From positions 3,844,001 through 3,908,000 of the forward strand of contig NZ_CP020465.1 of assembly GCF_002076895.1 (NCBI RefSeq): a DNA stretch of 64,000 nucleotides, written 5' to 3'. Position 1 is the stretch's first letter; each line of letters opens with the position of its first letter. The notes under the pieces are model-generated. The model worked only from the letters and a program-made list of their open reading frames with translations, did no database searches and was not told the origin of the DNA. Shown piece after piece: positions 55,826 through 63,658 of this stretch. Source of the DNA: Cognaticolwellia beringensis. GTDB lineage: Bacteria > Pseudomonadota > Gammaproteobacteria > Enterobacterales > Alteromonadaceae. The position numbers and the translations under genes were made by a program.

Positions 55826-56644
55826 ATGTCTTATATTGCAAAAATAGCTGATATTACGGCGGGATGGATTGATGATTTATCAGATCCCAATTTTTCGAAT
55901 AAATTAGCGCTAGGATTAAAGCAACTTGTTGAAAGTAATGATGTAACAATAATCTTATTTCGGCATTCTGATTTACCGACATTAGAATATTTTGATGAAC
56001 CGATGAAGGGCGGTAGTCATAATATAGACTTGTTTGTTAAAGGTGCATTTTTAATCGATCCTTTTTATTTAATGGCTACTCAAAAAAATAAACGCGGCTT
56101 TTTTCATTTTAAAGAAATAATGCCTTCCGGCTTTAAGCAAACAGAATATTACCGTACTTGGTACTGTAATTCTGGATTAAAAGATGAAGTTGGTTACCTT
56201 ATTTCCTTACCAAATAACGATTTTATCAATATCTCTTTAGGGCGCACTGGCGGACTAAAGAGTTTTACAAAAAAAGAATTAACTTTGTTAGCAGATATCC
56301 TGCCTTTGATAGAAAAAGTTTGCCAATGTCATTGGCAACAAACCAATATTAATGATGATCCGACTAATATCAGAATGAGAATGCAACATGCCTTAGATCA
56401 CTTTGGTGCTTCGATTTTAACGCAAAGAGAACAGCAAGTAGTGCACTTGATCCTCCATGGTCATACGACAAAAACAGTCGCAGAAGAATTAAATATTGTC
56501 GTAGAAACCGTAAAATTACATCGCAAGCATGCTTATGCTAAGCTTGATATTAATTCTCAGTCTGAATTGTTTTACTTATTTATTGACTCATTAATGAGTG
56601 AGGAAAAATATGTAGAAGGGGATCCGCTAACTAACTACATGTAA
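55826..56644 (+). CDS. LuxR-family transcriptional regulator
   Basis: The 272-residue product (start at the ATG at 55826; earlier in-frame starts add a hydrophobic, unlikely N-terminus) has a sensor-like N-terminal part. Its segments DVTIILFRHSDLPTLEYFDE and KRGFFHFKEIMPSGFKQTEYYRTWY resemble the PAS/GAF-like domains of solo LuxR proteins. A clear C-terminal GerE-type helix-turn-helix follows: LTQREQQVVHLILHGHTTKTVAEELN and ETVKLHRKHAYAKLD. It carries no receiver domain, so it is probably ligand-gated rather than phosphorylated. By position it is the best candidate regulator of the flanking catabolic genes. It is convergent with the puuA-like gene. Confidence 0.85.
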   Translation: MSYIAKIADITAGWIDDLSDPNFSNKLALGLKQLVESNDVTIILFRHSDLPTLEYFDEPMKGGSHNIDLFVKGAFLIDPFYLMATQKNKRGFFHFKEIMPSGFKQTEYYRTWYCNSGLKDEVGYLISLPNNDFINISLGRTGGLKSFTKKELTLLADILPLIEKVCQCHWQQTNINDDPTNIRMRMQHALDHFGASILTQREQQVVHLILHGHTTKTVAEELNIVVETVKLHRKHAYAKLDINSQSELFYLFIDSLMSEEKYVEGDPLTNYM

Positions 56645-56678
56645 TTAGTCAGCGGATAAAGCTAAAAATAACAATATT

Positions 56679-58025
56679 TTACAAGTAAGTTTCGTATTCA
56701 AGTGTTGTTATTTTAGTAGTAAACTCTTCCAACTCTTGCTCTTTAGTCGTCGTGAACACCCGCTGAAATTCTGCTCCAAAGTATTCTTCAATAAACTTTG
56801 ACTGTTTAAAATGCTCAATAGATTCTAGCCATGTGCTAGGTAAGCTTGGTTTAATCTGAGTATAGGCGTTTCCTGTAATTGGCTCAGGAGCAGCGAGTTT
56901 ATTTTCAATACCATATAACATACCCGCAATAATCGCTGTCGCTACTAAATATGGATTTGCGTCTGCGCCAGCCACTCTATGTTCAACACGCATGGCTTTA
57001 TGGTCTCCGGCAGGCACTCTTATAGCTACCGTGCGGTTTTCATAACCCCAAGTTGGGGTCATAGGCACATGTGAACCTTCTTTAAAACGGCGGTATGAAT
57101 TTAAATGTGGTGCAAAAATTAGCATACAATCTTCTAACGTTGCTAAACAACCGGCAATAGCATGTTGCAGTAATTCATTACCTTCATCTGTACCGTTGTC
57201 AAATGCGTTGTTACCGTCTTTATCGAGTAAACTACAATGCATATGCATGCCGTTGCCGGATAAGTCGGCAAATGGCTTAGCCATGAATGATGCTCGTAAA
57301 TCTAATTGCTGTGCTACACCTTTAATTGCGCGTTGAAGCATTAAGGCCTGATCAGCAGCGACTAAGGCGTCAGGTTGATGATATAAATTAATTTCATATT
57401 GTGAAGGCGCCGCTTCAGTAATCAAAGTATCAATAGGTAAATTTTGCGCTTGAGCAGCGTCACGCACACCGTGCATAAACTCACTCATATCTTGCATACA
57501 CTCTAAACCATAGGTTTGACCAGCATTAACACCTGAAGAGCTTAGTTGGCTATGAACGGGCTGACCTAGTTCATCATCCTGATTTTCAAATAGACTAAAT
57601 TCCATTTCAAAAGCAGGCATTGCTGATAAACCGAGTTTGTCAAAGCGTGTCATAATATTTTTTAAAATATTGCGGACATCGTACGAACAAGGTGTGTTAT
57701 CAAAGTTATTCAACGACATCAAAATTTGTGCGGTGGGTCTAGTTAACCAAGGCACAGTTGAAAGAGTACGTATGTCTGTAATACAAACACCGTCTTCGTC
57801 GCCGCTTTGGTAAACCCAACTACTAGGATCACGGCCCCAGATGTCAAAAGCAATGGCAGTTAACGGTAATTTAAGGCCACCTTTAATGACTTTTTTAATG
57901 TTTTTTCTTTCGATCCATTTACCTCTTAATTTACCGTTTATATCGGGAAGAATAACTTCGAAAATTTCAATAGTAGGGTGGTCTTTGAGAAATTCATTCA
58001 GAATTTCAGCATCACTTAAAGACAT
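56679..58025 (-). CDS. puuA: Glutamine-synthetase-family enzyme, gamma-glutamylputrescine synthetase-like (PuuA/SpuB)
   Basis: The enzyme should ligate glutamate to putrescine or a related amine with ATP, the first step of the gamma-glutamyl pathway. The 448-residue product has the GS-like N-terminal domain with VILPDINGKLRGKWIERKN, the catalytic-domain motifs FEMEFSLFE and AAPSQYEINLYHQPDALVAAD, SGNGMHMHCSLLDKDGNN, the Glu/Arg-rich RVEHRVAGADANPYLV and YRRFKEGSHVP. It lacks the adenylylation Tyr region of GlnA and is shorter, as PuuA-type proteins are. It follows the TonB receptor gene but is separated from it by a terminator. The true amine is inferred from the neighbours. Confidence 0.88.
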   Translation of the reverse strand: MSLSDAEILNEFLKDHPTIEIFEVILPDINGKLRGKWIERKNIKKVIKGGLKLPLTAIAFDIWGRDPSSWVYQSGDEDGVCITDIRTLSTVPWLTRPTAQILMSLNNFDNTPCSYDVRNILKNIMTRFDKLGLSAMPAFEMEFSLFENQDDELGQPVHSQLSSSGVNAGQTYGLECMQDMSEFMHGVRDAAQAQNLPIDTLITEAAPSQYEINLYHQPDALVAADQALMLQRAIKGVAQQLDLRASFMAKPFADLSGNGMHMHCSLLDKDGNNAFDNGTDEGNELLQHAIAGCLATLEDCMLIFAPHLNSYRRFKEGSHVPMTPTWGYENRTVAIRVPAGDHKAMRVEHRVAGADANPYLVATAIIAGMLYGIENKLAAPEPITGNAYTQIKPSLPSTWLESIEHFKQSKFIEEYFGAEFQRVFTTTKEQELEEFTTKITTLEYETYL

Positions 58026-58077
58026 AATTATCTCTGTAAAATAAGGGTTAAAAGGAGTTTTTAACCTAGAAAAATAG

Positions 58078-58099
58078 CCCCTAACGCAAGCGCTAGGGG
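58078..58099 (-). terminator. Terminator of the TonB-dependent receptor gene
   Basis: On the minus strand CCCCTAGCGC and GCGTTAGGGG pair with one mismatch and a tiny loop, followed by CTATTTTT, 18 bases after the stop at 58117. It separates the receptor gene from puuA. Confidence 0.75.
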
Positions 58100-58116
58100 A
58101 AGTAAACGTAGGGAAA

Positions 58117-60405
58117 TTAAAAGGTCATATCAAAGCTGACACCAACGGTGCGAGGTTTGGCTGGCCAAACAAAAGTATTCACTAAACCAAAACCATTTTT
58201 GTTATCGGCATCAGCATTTTCCCAACCACGTTCATAGTAGTCAGCATCGGTAACGTTATCGATGTATAAGCTTACTGACCAATCGTCATTGCTTTCAAAC
58301 ATGGCACGTAAACCAAGCTCATTCCAACTATCAACTTTAGCTGTTTCATAGTTACCTGGGCCACCATAGATTTCACTTTGGTAAACCCATTTAGCCATTA
58401 AGGTTACTATACCGCTGTCCATGTAATGGAAATAAGAAGTAACTAATGAGCCGCTTAACTCAGGCGCCATGGGTAATTTATTACCTAAAGTTCCGTCACC
58501 AGCTTCTATTTCTTTAGTTATTTCACTGTCCATCCAGGCACCAGCCACTCGTAAATCCCAATTATCAGTTGGTGTCCAATGCAGGTCAGCTTCTATACCG
58601 TGATTTTTTGCTTCACCAACGTTTTTAACAAGCTGTGAACCACTTTCAAAAATTATCATTTGTAAGTCTTGATAATCATAAGTGAAGTAAGCAAGGTTTA
58701 GTTGCATAGAATTGTCTAGCAACATCATTTTACTACCAATTTCATAACTGGTTGTTGTTTCAGGTTCAAAAGCAAGGGGTTCACTACCTGCCGCTAACGG
58801 CCCGCCGTATTCTTGTGAACCATCATTCATAATACCAAAGGTAGAATAACCACCTGATTTATAACCTTTAGCCGCATTGGCGTACACATTAATGTCGTCA
58901 GTTAATTCATATACAGCGGCAATTCGTGGAGTAAAATCTGACCAAGTATCTTTGGCTTGAACTGGACCGTCTGTGTACCATTCAAATACAAAGGTATTGC
59001 CTAATGCTCCACCAGAATCTAACACTTCAATGCTCATATCTTTAGTATCTTCGGTGTAGCGTCCACCTAAGGTTAAGTCGAGTTTTTCGGTGGCTTGCCA
59101 AGTAATATCACCGTAAATAGACCAACCTGTGTTCTTTAATATATCTATATTGGTTTCAGGTTTGTTAGTCAGTAAGTCTGAAGGGTTGATATCATCTTCC
59201 CAGTAGGTTTCCCAGTTTACGTCATCACAACCTGCAGCAGGACCATCAAAGTCTGTAGAATCGGTTAGAGAAACCGCTTTACATAATGCATCTTCATCGT
59301 AAGAGTTAATAAAAGTTGCATCAATATCTTCTTGATAAACACTAGCACCTATAAACCAATTGATTGTACCATCACCTTGATAGTTTAATCTTAATTCTTG
59401 GCTAGCATAATCAACAGTTTGATCTTGCCCGTAATTATTAATTAACTCGGGTTGTGCATCAAAATCTTCTAAATAAGCAAAGTCATAAGTTTTATAGCCT
59501 GTAATAGAAGTTAATAAGTATTCATCAGATAAGGTAAATTCGACGTTGGCTTGTAATGAAAGTATTTCACCTCGGTCATAACCTTTATCATTGCCGTAAT
59601 CTATATTGACTTTATCTTCAGCTACAGCACTGATTTCAGTCCAGTACACGGAAGGGTCTTGTTCTCTATCTTCATAGGTTGCACGAAAAACAGCGTCTAC
59701 ATCATCACCTTCATAGCGAAGCGATAAACGAGTAGAGCTTATTTCACTAGCACCAAGATCACCGCCACCAGCAATATTTTCTAACCAAGCACCTTTAGAG
59801 ATAAAATTTCCAGCTGCGCGAAAGTACCAATTTTCAGATAAAGGTATATTCACCATACCTGTTACTTCTTGAGTATCAAATTGGGCAACAGTTACCCCTA
59901 TTTTCGCTTCAAAGTCAGAAATAGGTTTGTTGGTGGTAATATTAATACCACCAGCGATAGCGTTACGACCGAATAAAGTGCCCTGTGGACCTTTAACAAC
60001 TTCAGCGCGTTCCATATCGTAAAATGACATTTGAACACCGCCATTACGACCTGACCATAAGCCATCAGTAAAAATAGCAACTGATGGGTCGCCACCGATA
60101 CCAAAGTCATTGGTACCTATGCCACGAATTGAAAGCGCATCAATAAAGCTGTCTTCTGTTTTACCGTTAAAGCCGGGTGTTAAATCAACCAAACCGCGCA
60201 CGTCTTCTATACGGAGTTGATCCATCATGTCACCATTAAAGGCTGATACTGCTACCGGTACATCTTGCACAGACTGCGTACGTTTTTGTACTTGAACTTC
60301 GATCACTTCTATTTCACTTGCTACTGCATTGTTTAAGCCTAAAGCCAGAACCAATGGCGATAGTTTAAATAAATGAGGAGCAATGAGCGCGGTTTTCAGA
60401 TTCAT
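58117..60405 (-). CDS. TonB-dependent outer-membrane receptor
   Basis: The 762-residue product has a signal peptide (cleavage near NNAVA-SEI, about residue 29), a TonB-box-like EIEVIEVQVQ and a plug domain with VQDVPVAVSAFNGDMMDQL, GIGTNDFG and VVKGPQGTLFGRNAIAGGINI. A 22-strand barrel ends in RTVGVSFDMTF. It belongs to the large, broad class of receptors found in Alteromonadales and Sphingomonadales, used for organic substrates as well as iron siderophores. It lies in the polyamine/amino-compound island upstream of puuA and divergent from the APC permease gene. It may therefore bring the same substrate across the outer membrane. The substrate is not visible in the sequence. Confidence 0.92.
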   Translation of the reverse strand: MNLKTALIAPHLFKLSPLVLALGLNNAVASEIEVIEVQVQKRTQSVQDVPVAVSAFNGDMMDQLRIEDVRGLVDLTPGFNGKTEDSFIDALSIRGIGTNDFGIGGDPSVAIFTDGLWSGRNGGVQMSFYDMERAEVVKGPQGTLFGRNAIAGGINITTNKPISDFEAKIGVTVAQFDTQEVTGMVNIPLSENWYFRAAGNFISKGAWLENIAGGGDLGASEISSTRLSLRYEGDDVDAVFRATYEDREQDPSVYWTEISAVAEDKVNIDYGNDKGYDRGEILSLQANVEFTLSDEYLLTSITGYKTYDFAYLEDFDAQPELINNYGQDQTVDYASQELRLNYQGDGTINWFIGASVYQEDIDATFINSYDEDALCKAVSLTDSTDFDGPAAGCDDVNWETYWEDDINPSDLLTNKPETNIDILKNTGWSIYGDITWQATEKLDLTLGGRYTEDTKDMSIEVLDSGGALGNTFVFEWYTDGPVQAKDTWSDFTPRIAAVYELTDDINVYANAAKGYKSGGYSTFGIMNDGSQEYGGPLAAGSEPLAFEPETTTSYEIGSKMMLLDNSMQLNLAYFTYDYQDLQMIIFESGSQLVKNVGEAKNHGIEADLHWTPTDNWDLRVAGAWMDSEITKEIEAGDGTLGNKLPMAPELSGSLVTSYFHYMDSGIVTLMAKWVYQSEIYGGPGNYETAKVDSWNELGLRAMFESNDDWSVSLYIDNVTDADYYERGWENADADNKNGFGLVNTFVWPAKPRTVGVSFDMTF

Positions 60406-60786
60406 AGTTAGGCCTATTATGTTTATATTTAAGTTTATATTTCACTGCGTCATAACTTCAAAAGCGTTAGACACTGTGTATGTAATTGTTATTATGTCGT
60501 TGTTTTAATTTTATTCAAAATTAGAATAAATAAATTACAGATAACCGAACATACCCCTATCGCGTTAGAGTTAGATAAAGGATGATAATTGAGCTATAAA
60601 ACTAAGTTTTGTAAAAAATATTTACCTTCAAATATCCCCCTATAGGGGTAACTTAATCAAGGCTTTTTTATGTAAGACTGAATGACTAACAAAAATATAA
60701 CTATAAATAGTTAAACGGCTATTTTTATTCAAACAACCTAAAGTCAGCCGACGATAGCTAATTAACTTCATAGAAGAGAAAGATTT
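60406..60786. promoter_or_regulatory. Divergent promoter region with CCCCTATAGGGG palindrome
   Basis: The 380-bp spacer between the receptor and permease genes contains a perfect 12-bp palindrome, CCCCTATAGGGG, at 60637-60648. A related half-site TACCCCTA lies at 60552-60559. The plus-strand copy TAGGGGTAA (60643-60651) is the same nine-mer as at 54149-54157 before the aminotransferase gene. It is a candidate operator for both directions. Confidence 0.45.
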
Positions 60787-62172
60787 ATGACAAAAAAAAT
60801 ATTGGGGAAAAAAGATCTGGTGCTTTTTACCGTATCAGCCATTCTGCTTTTAGATACTTTAGCTTCAGCCGCCTCAGTTGGAGTATCTAGCATTTTTTGG
60901 TGGTTATTTCTTAGTGTAATATTCTTTATTCCTATTGCGCTCATCAGTGCTGAAATGTCATGTTCATACCCCGCACAAGGTGGTATATACGCATGGATTA
61001 AAACTGCTTATGGTAGTCGTTGGGCAGCCCGAGCATCCTGGAGTTACTGGATTAACACTGCGGTGTGGATCCCGGCTATTTCTATTTTATTTGCTGGCAT
61101 ATTTAAGCAAATGTTTTTTCCTGACTTAAGCCTTTATGGCCAAATAGGTATTGGACTTTTACTTACTTGGATTACGGTTATTGTCAATATTGTTAGCTTA
61201 GATGTTGGTAAACTGATACCTGATACCGGTGCTATTTTTAAAATAGTTATTTTTATTGTTATCATTGTTGGTGCCTTTAACTACGTCGATGAACATGGCA
61301 TGGCTAATGAATTTACCATGGCAGCCCTTAAACCTGATTGGCAAGCCAGTTTTCAATATATTCCGGCAATTATTTACGGCATGTTAGGCTTTGAATTAGT
61401 CAGCGCTAGTAGCGAAGAAATGAAAGACCCTGCGCGAGATATGCCAAAAGCCGTACTTATTTCTGCTCTTATTATTATTGTACTTTATGTATTAGGTACA
61501 GTTGCAATGTTAGCCGCCATTCCTGCTCAAGACATTAATCTTGTTGAAGGGTTAATGGACACCTTATATCTTCTATTTGGTCAATCGCCGGCTGGAAAAA
61601 CCTTTGCGATGGCACTGGGCGTTATGGCATTGTTTACCTTTTTCTCTAATGGTGTAACTTGGGCATTAGGGTGTAATCGTGCTGCTGCAGAAGCCGCTAA
61701 AACCGGTGAGCTTCCGGCTATTTTCGGCTTAATGAGTAAAAAATCTGGCACACCTTTAGGCGCTAGTATTATGATGGGATTAGTCAGTACAGGTACCATC
61801 GTGCTTTACGGTGTTCTAGCCGGTTCGAATGAAGATTTATTCTGGTCATTATTTGCTTTTAGCGCGGTTATCTTTATGTTGCCATATATCGGCATGCTAC
61901 TTGCATTTGTGAAAGCCCGCGTAGAACATCCAAATCATTCTCGCCCATATAAAATACCTGGTGGATTATTCTTTGCACGTTTATCAGCTTATTCGTGTAT
62001 ATCAGTATTAAGCTTTGCCATTGTGTTATTTATCTATTCTCCTGAAGAAGGTATGCAATGGTCGGTATTTATAGGGGTTGTTGTAACGTTAATTATTGGC
62101 GAGTTGGCAATTAACTCAGCTGAAAAGACCAAGGCTGTAGCAAAAGGGAAGTTGGGATTGATTAACGATTAA
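60787..62172 (+). CDS. APC-superfamily amino acid/polyamine permease
   Basis: The 461-residue inner-membrane protein has 12 helices and the APC pattern: KKDLVLFTVSAILLLDTLAS at helix 1, AEMSCSYPAQGGIYAWIKTAYG at helix 2, MLGFELVSASSEEMKDPARDMP in the middle, and LGCNRAAAEAAKTGELP later. It is similar to the amino acid/polyamine importers (PotE/PuuP and glutamate/GABA-antiporter branch). By context it should import putrescine, an amino acid or a GABA-like compound. Its first ATG has AGAGAAAGA upstream. It is divergent from the TonB receptor gene and followed by a strong terminator. Confidence 0.88.
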   Translation: MTKKILGKKDLVLFTVSAILLLDTLASAASVGVSSIFWWLFLSVIFFIPIALISAEMSCSYPAQGGIYAWIKTAYGSRWAARASWSYWINTAVWIPAISILFAGIFKQMFFPDLSLYGQIGIGLLLTWITVIVNIVSLDVGKLIPDTGAIFKIVIFIVIIVGAFNYVDEHGMANEFTMAALKPDWQASFQYIPAIIYGMLGFELVSASSEEMKDPARDMPKAVLISALIIIVLYVLGTVAMLAAIPAQDINLVEGLMDTLYLLFGQSPAGKTFAMALGVMALFTFFSNGVTWALGCNRAAAEAAKTGELPAIFGLMSKKSGTPLGASIMMGLVSTGTIVLYGVLAGSNEDLFWSLFAFSAVIFMLPYIGMLLAFVKARVEHPNHSRPYKIPGGLFFARLSAYSCISVLSFAIVLFIYSPEEGMQWSVFIGVVVTLIIGELAINSAEKTKAVAKGKLGLIND

Positions 62173-62194
62173 TAAAATTAGATAGTGATAGATT

Positions 62195-62228
62195 AGACCA
62201 ACTTAATTGTAAGTTGGTCTTTTTTTTC
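62195..62228 (+). terminator. Rho-independent terminator of the permease gene
   Basis: An 11-bp stem (AGACCAACTTA with TAAGTTGGTCT) with a four-base loop is followed by eight T residues, about 22 bases after the stop. Confidence 0.93.
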
Positions 62229-62368
62229 ATTCAATCATCAGATTAACTTCTTTCAAATAATATAAATATTAATTTTCAGTATGTATTCACATGAACGGGT
62301 AATGGCTATAAGGCATACACCTGGTACTTTTTCTACCATATTCACTAATTAATAAGTCATAAACAACT

Positions 62369-62400
62369 CGATAAATACATCGAAATTGAAGTATTTATCG
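62369..62400 (-). terminator. Hairpin downstream of lhgO
   Basis: A ten-base-pair perfect stem (CGATAAATAC with GTATTTATCG) with a 12-base loop begins nine bases after the lhgO stop on the minus strand. There is no T-run, so termination strength is doubtful. Confidence 0.5.
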
Positions 62401-62409
62401 ATTTACAAC

Positions 62410-63642
62410 TTAGACCATTGTTTGATCTACTTCATTAGATGCATTTACACAGAAGTGCTGATTTACTTTATCAACAATATAGCCACCAATCGGAATTGCT
62501 GAAGTCGCTGCAGGAGACGGAGCATTGCAGACATTAATTGTTCGTTTACTGTTAGCAAACAAAAAGTCATGTACTAAGCTACCATCTTTCATCACTGCTT
62601 GGGCACGAATACCGGCAGGATATGGGCTTAAATCTGATAATGCTATTGATGGACAATATTTTTGCACTAGCTTTAAATAGCCACGCTTAAAGAGTGAATT
62701 TTTGAACTCAGTGATTCCAGATCTTAGGTTTTGACTAAGTACTTTCCAAAAACCTGAAAACATGACCATTTCTTTAATATCACGAAGGTTTACATTGACT
62801 TTTCCGTAGCCCTCGCGTTTAAAACCCAGTACTGCATTCGGTCCAACCGTTACACTACCATCAATCATCCTTGTTAAATGCACACCTAAAAAAGGTAAAT
62901 CCGGGTCTGGAATAGGGTATATCAGGTGATTAACAATGTTGTTTTTATTCGCGGGTAACTGAAAGTACTCACCACGAAATGGTACAATTTGAAAGTCCAC
63001 AGGGATCTTTAACATTTTGACTACGCGATCGGCCATTAAGCCTGAGCAAGTAATTAAATATTGGCAAGAAAAGTCTCCTACCGTGGTACTGACGGTGACG
63101 TTATCAGCGGTTTCAGCGAGATTGGTGACTTGCGTGTTTAATTTATATTCTCCGCCCAAAGATTTAAAAACTTGCGCCATCTGAATGGTAATTAACTGGT
63201 AATCGACAATACCAGTAGATTTAACCAAAATAGCACCTAGCCCGGTGATATTTGGCTCACAAACTTTTAACTGCTGTTGGTTTAATAACTCTACCTCAAG
63301 ATTATTTTCTTGGCAGCGTTTATAAAGCGCCTCCATGCGATTTACTTCTAATTCATTAGTGGCAACCAATAACTTTCCGCATTGATTAAAGGGAATATTA
63401 TATTGCTGGCAAAAATTAATTGTCGCCTGCACACCTTCAAGACAAAACTTAGCCTTTAAACTCCCAGGTTCGTAATAAACGCCAGCATGAATTACTCCGC
63501 TATTATGACCAGTTTGATGTGTAGCAAATTCACTTTCTTTTTCTAGTAATAGTATTTTTTTATCGGGGTAGCGTTGCTGTAGTTGCCAAGCTGTTGATAC
63601 ACCAACAATACCACCACCAATGATGATGTAGTCATAGATCAT
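62410..63642 (-). CDS. lhgO: L-2-hydroxyglutarate dehydrogenase/oxidase LhgO
   Basis: LhgO is an FAD-dependent enzyme that oxidises L-2-hydroxyglutarate to 2-oxoglutarate and passes electrons to the quinone pool. The 410-residue product starts with the dinucleotide motif YDYIIIGGGIVGVSTAWQL. It contains HQTGHNSGVIHAGVYYEPGSLKA, CEPNITGLGAILVKSTGIVDYQ, VVPFRGEYFQL-like, HLTRMIDGSVTVGPNAVLGF and NAPSPAATSAIPIGGYIV. These match E. coli LhgO (YgaF) closely. It lies 16 bp after glaH, the same order as in the E. coli csiD-lhgO operon of glutarate catabolism. Confidence 0.96.
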   Translation of the reverse strand: MIYDYIIIGGGIVGVSTAWQLQQRYPDKKILLLEKESEFATHQTGHNSGVIHAGVYYEPGSLKAKFCLEGVQATINFCQQYNIPFNQCGKLLVATNELEVNRMEALYKRCQENNLEVELLNQQQLKVCEPNITGLGAILVKSTGIVDYQLITIQMAQVFKSLGGEYKLNTQVTNLAETADNVTVSTTVGDFSCQYLITCSGLMADRVVKMLKIPVDFQIVPFRGEYFQLPANKNNIVNHLIYPIPDPDLPFLGVHLTRMIDGSVTVGPNAVLGFKREGYGKVNVNLRDIKEMVMFSGFWKVLSQNLRSGITEFKNSLFKRGYLKLVQKYCPSIALSDLSPYPAGIRAQAVMKDGSLVHDFLFANSKRTINVCNAPSPAATSAIPIGGYIVDKVNQHFCVNASNEVDQTMV

Positions 63643-63658
63643 AATAAATTCCTATTCG

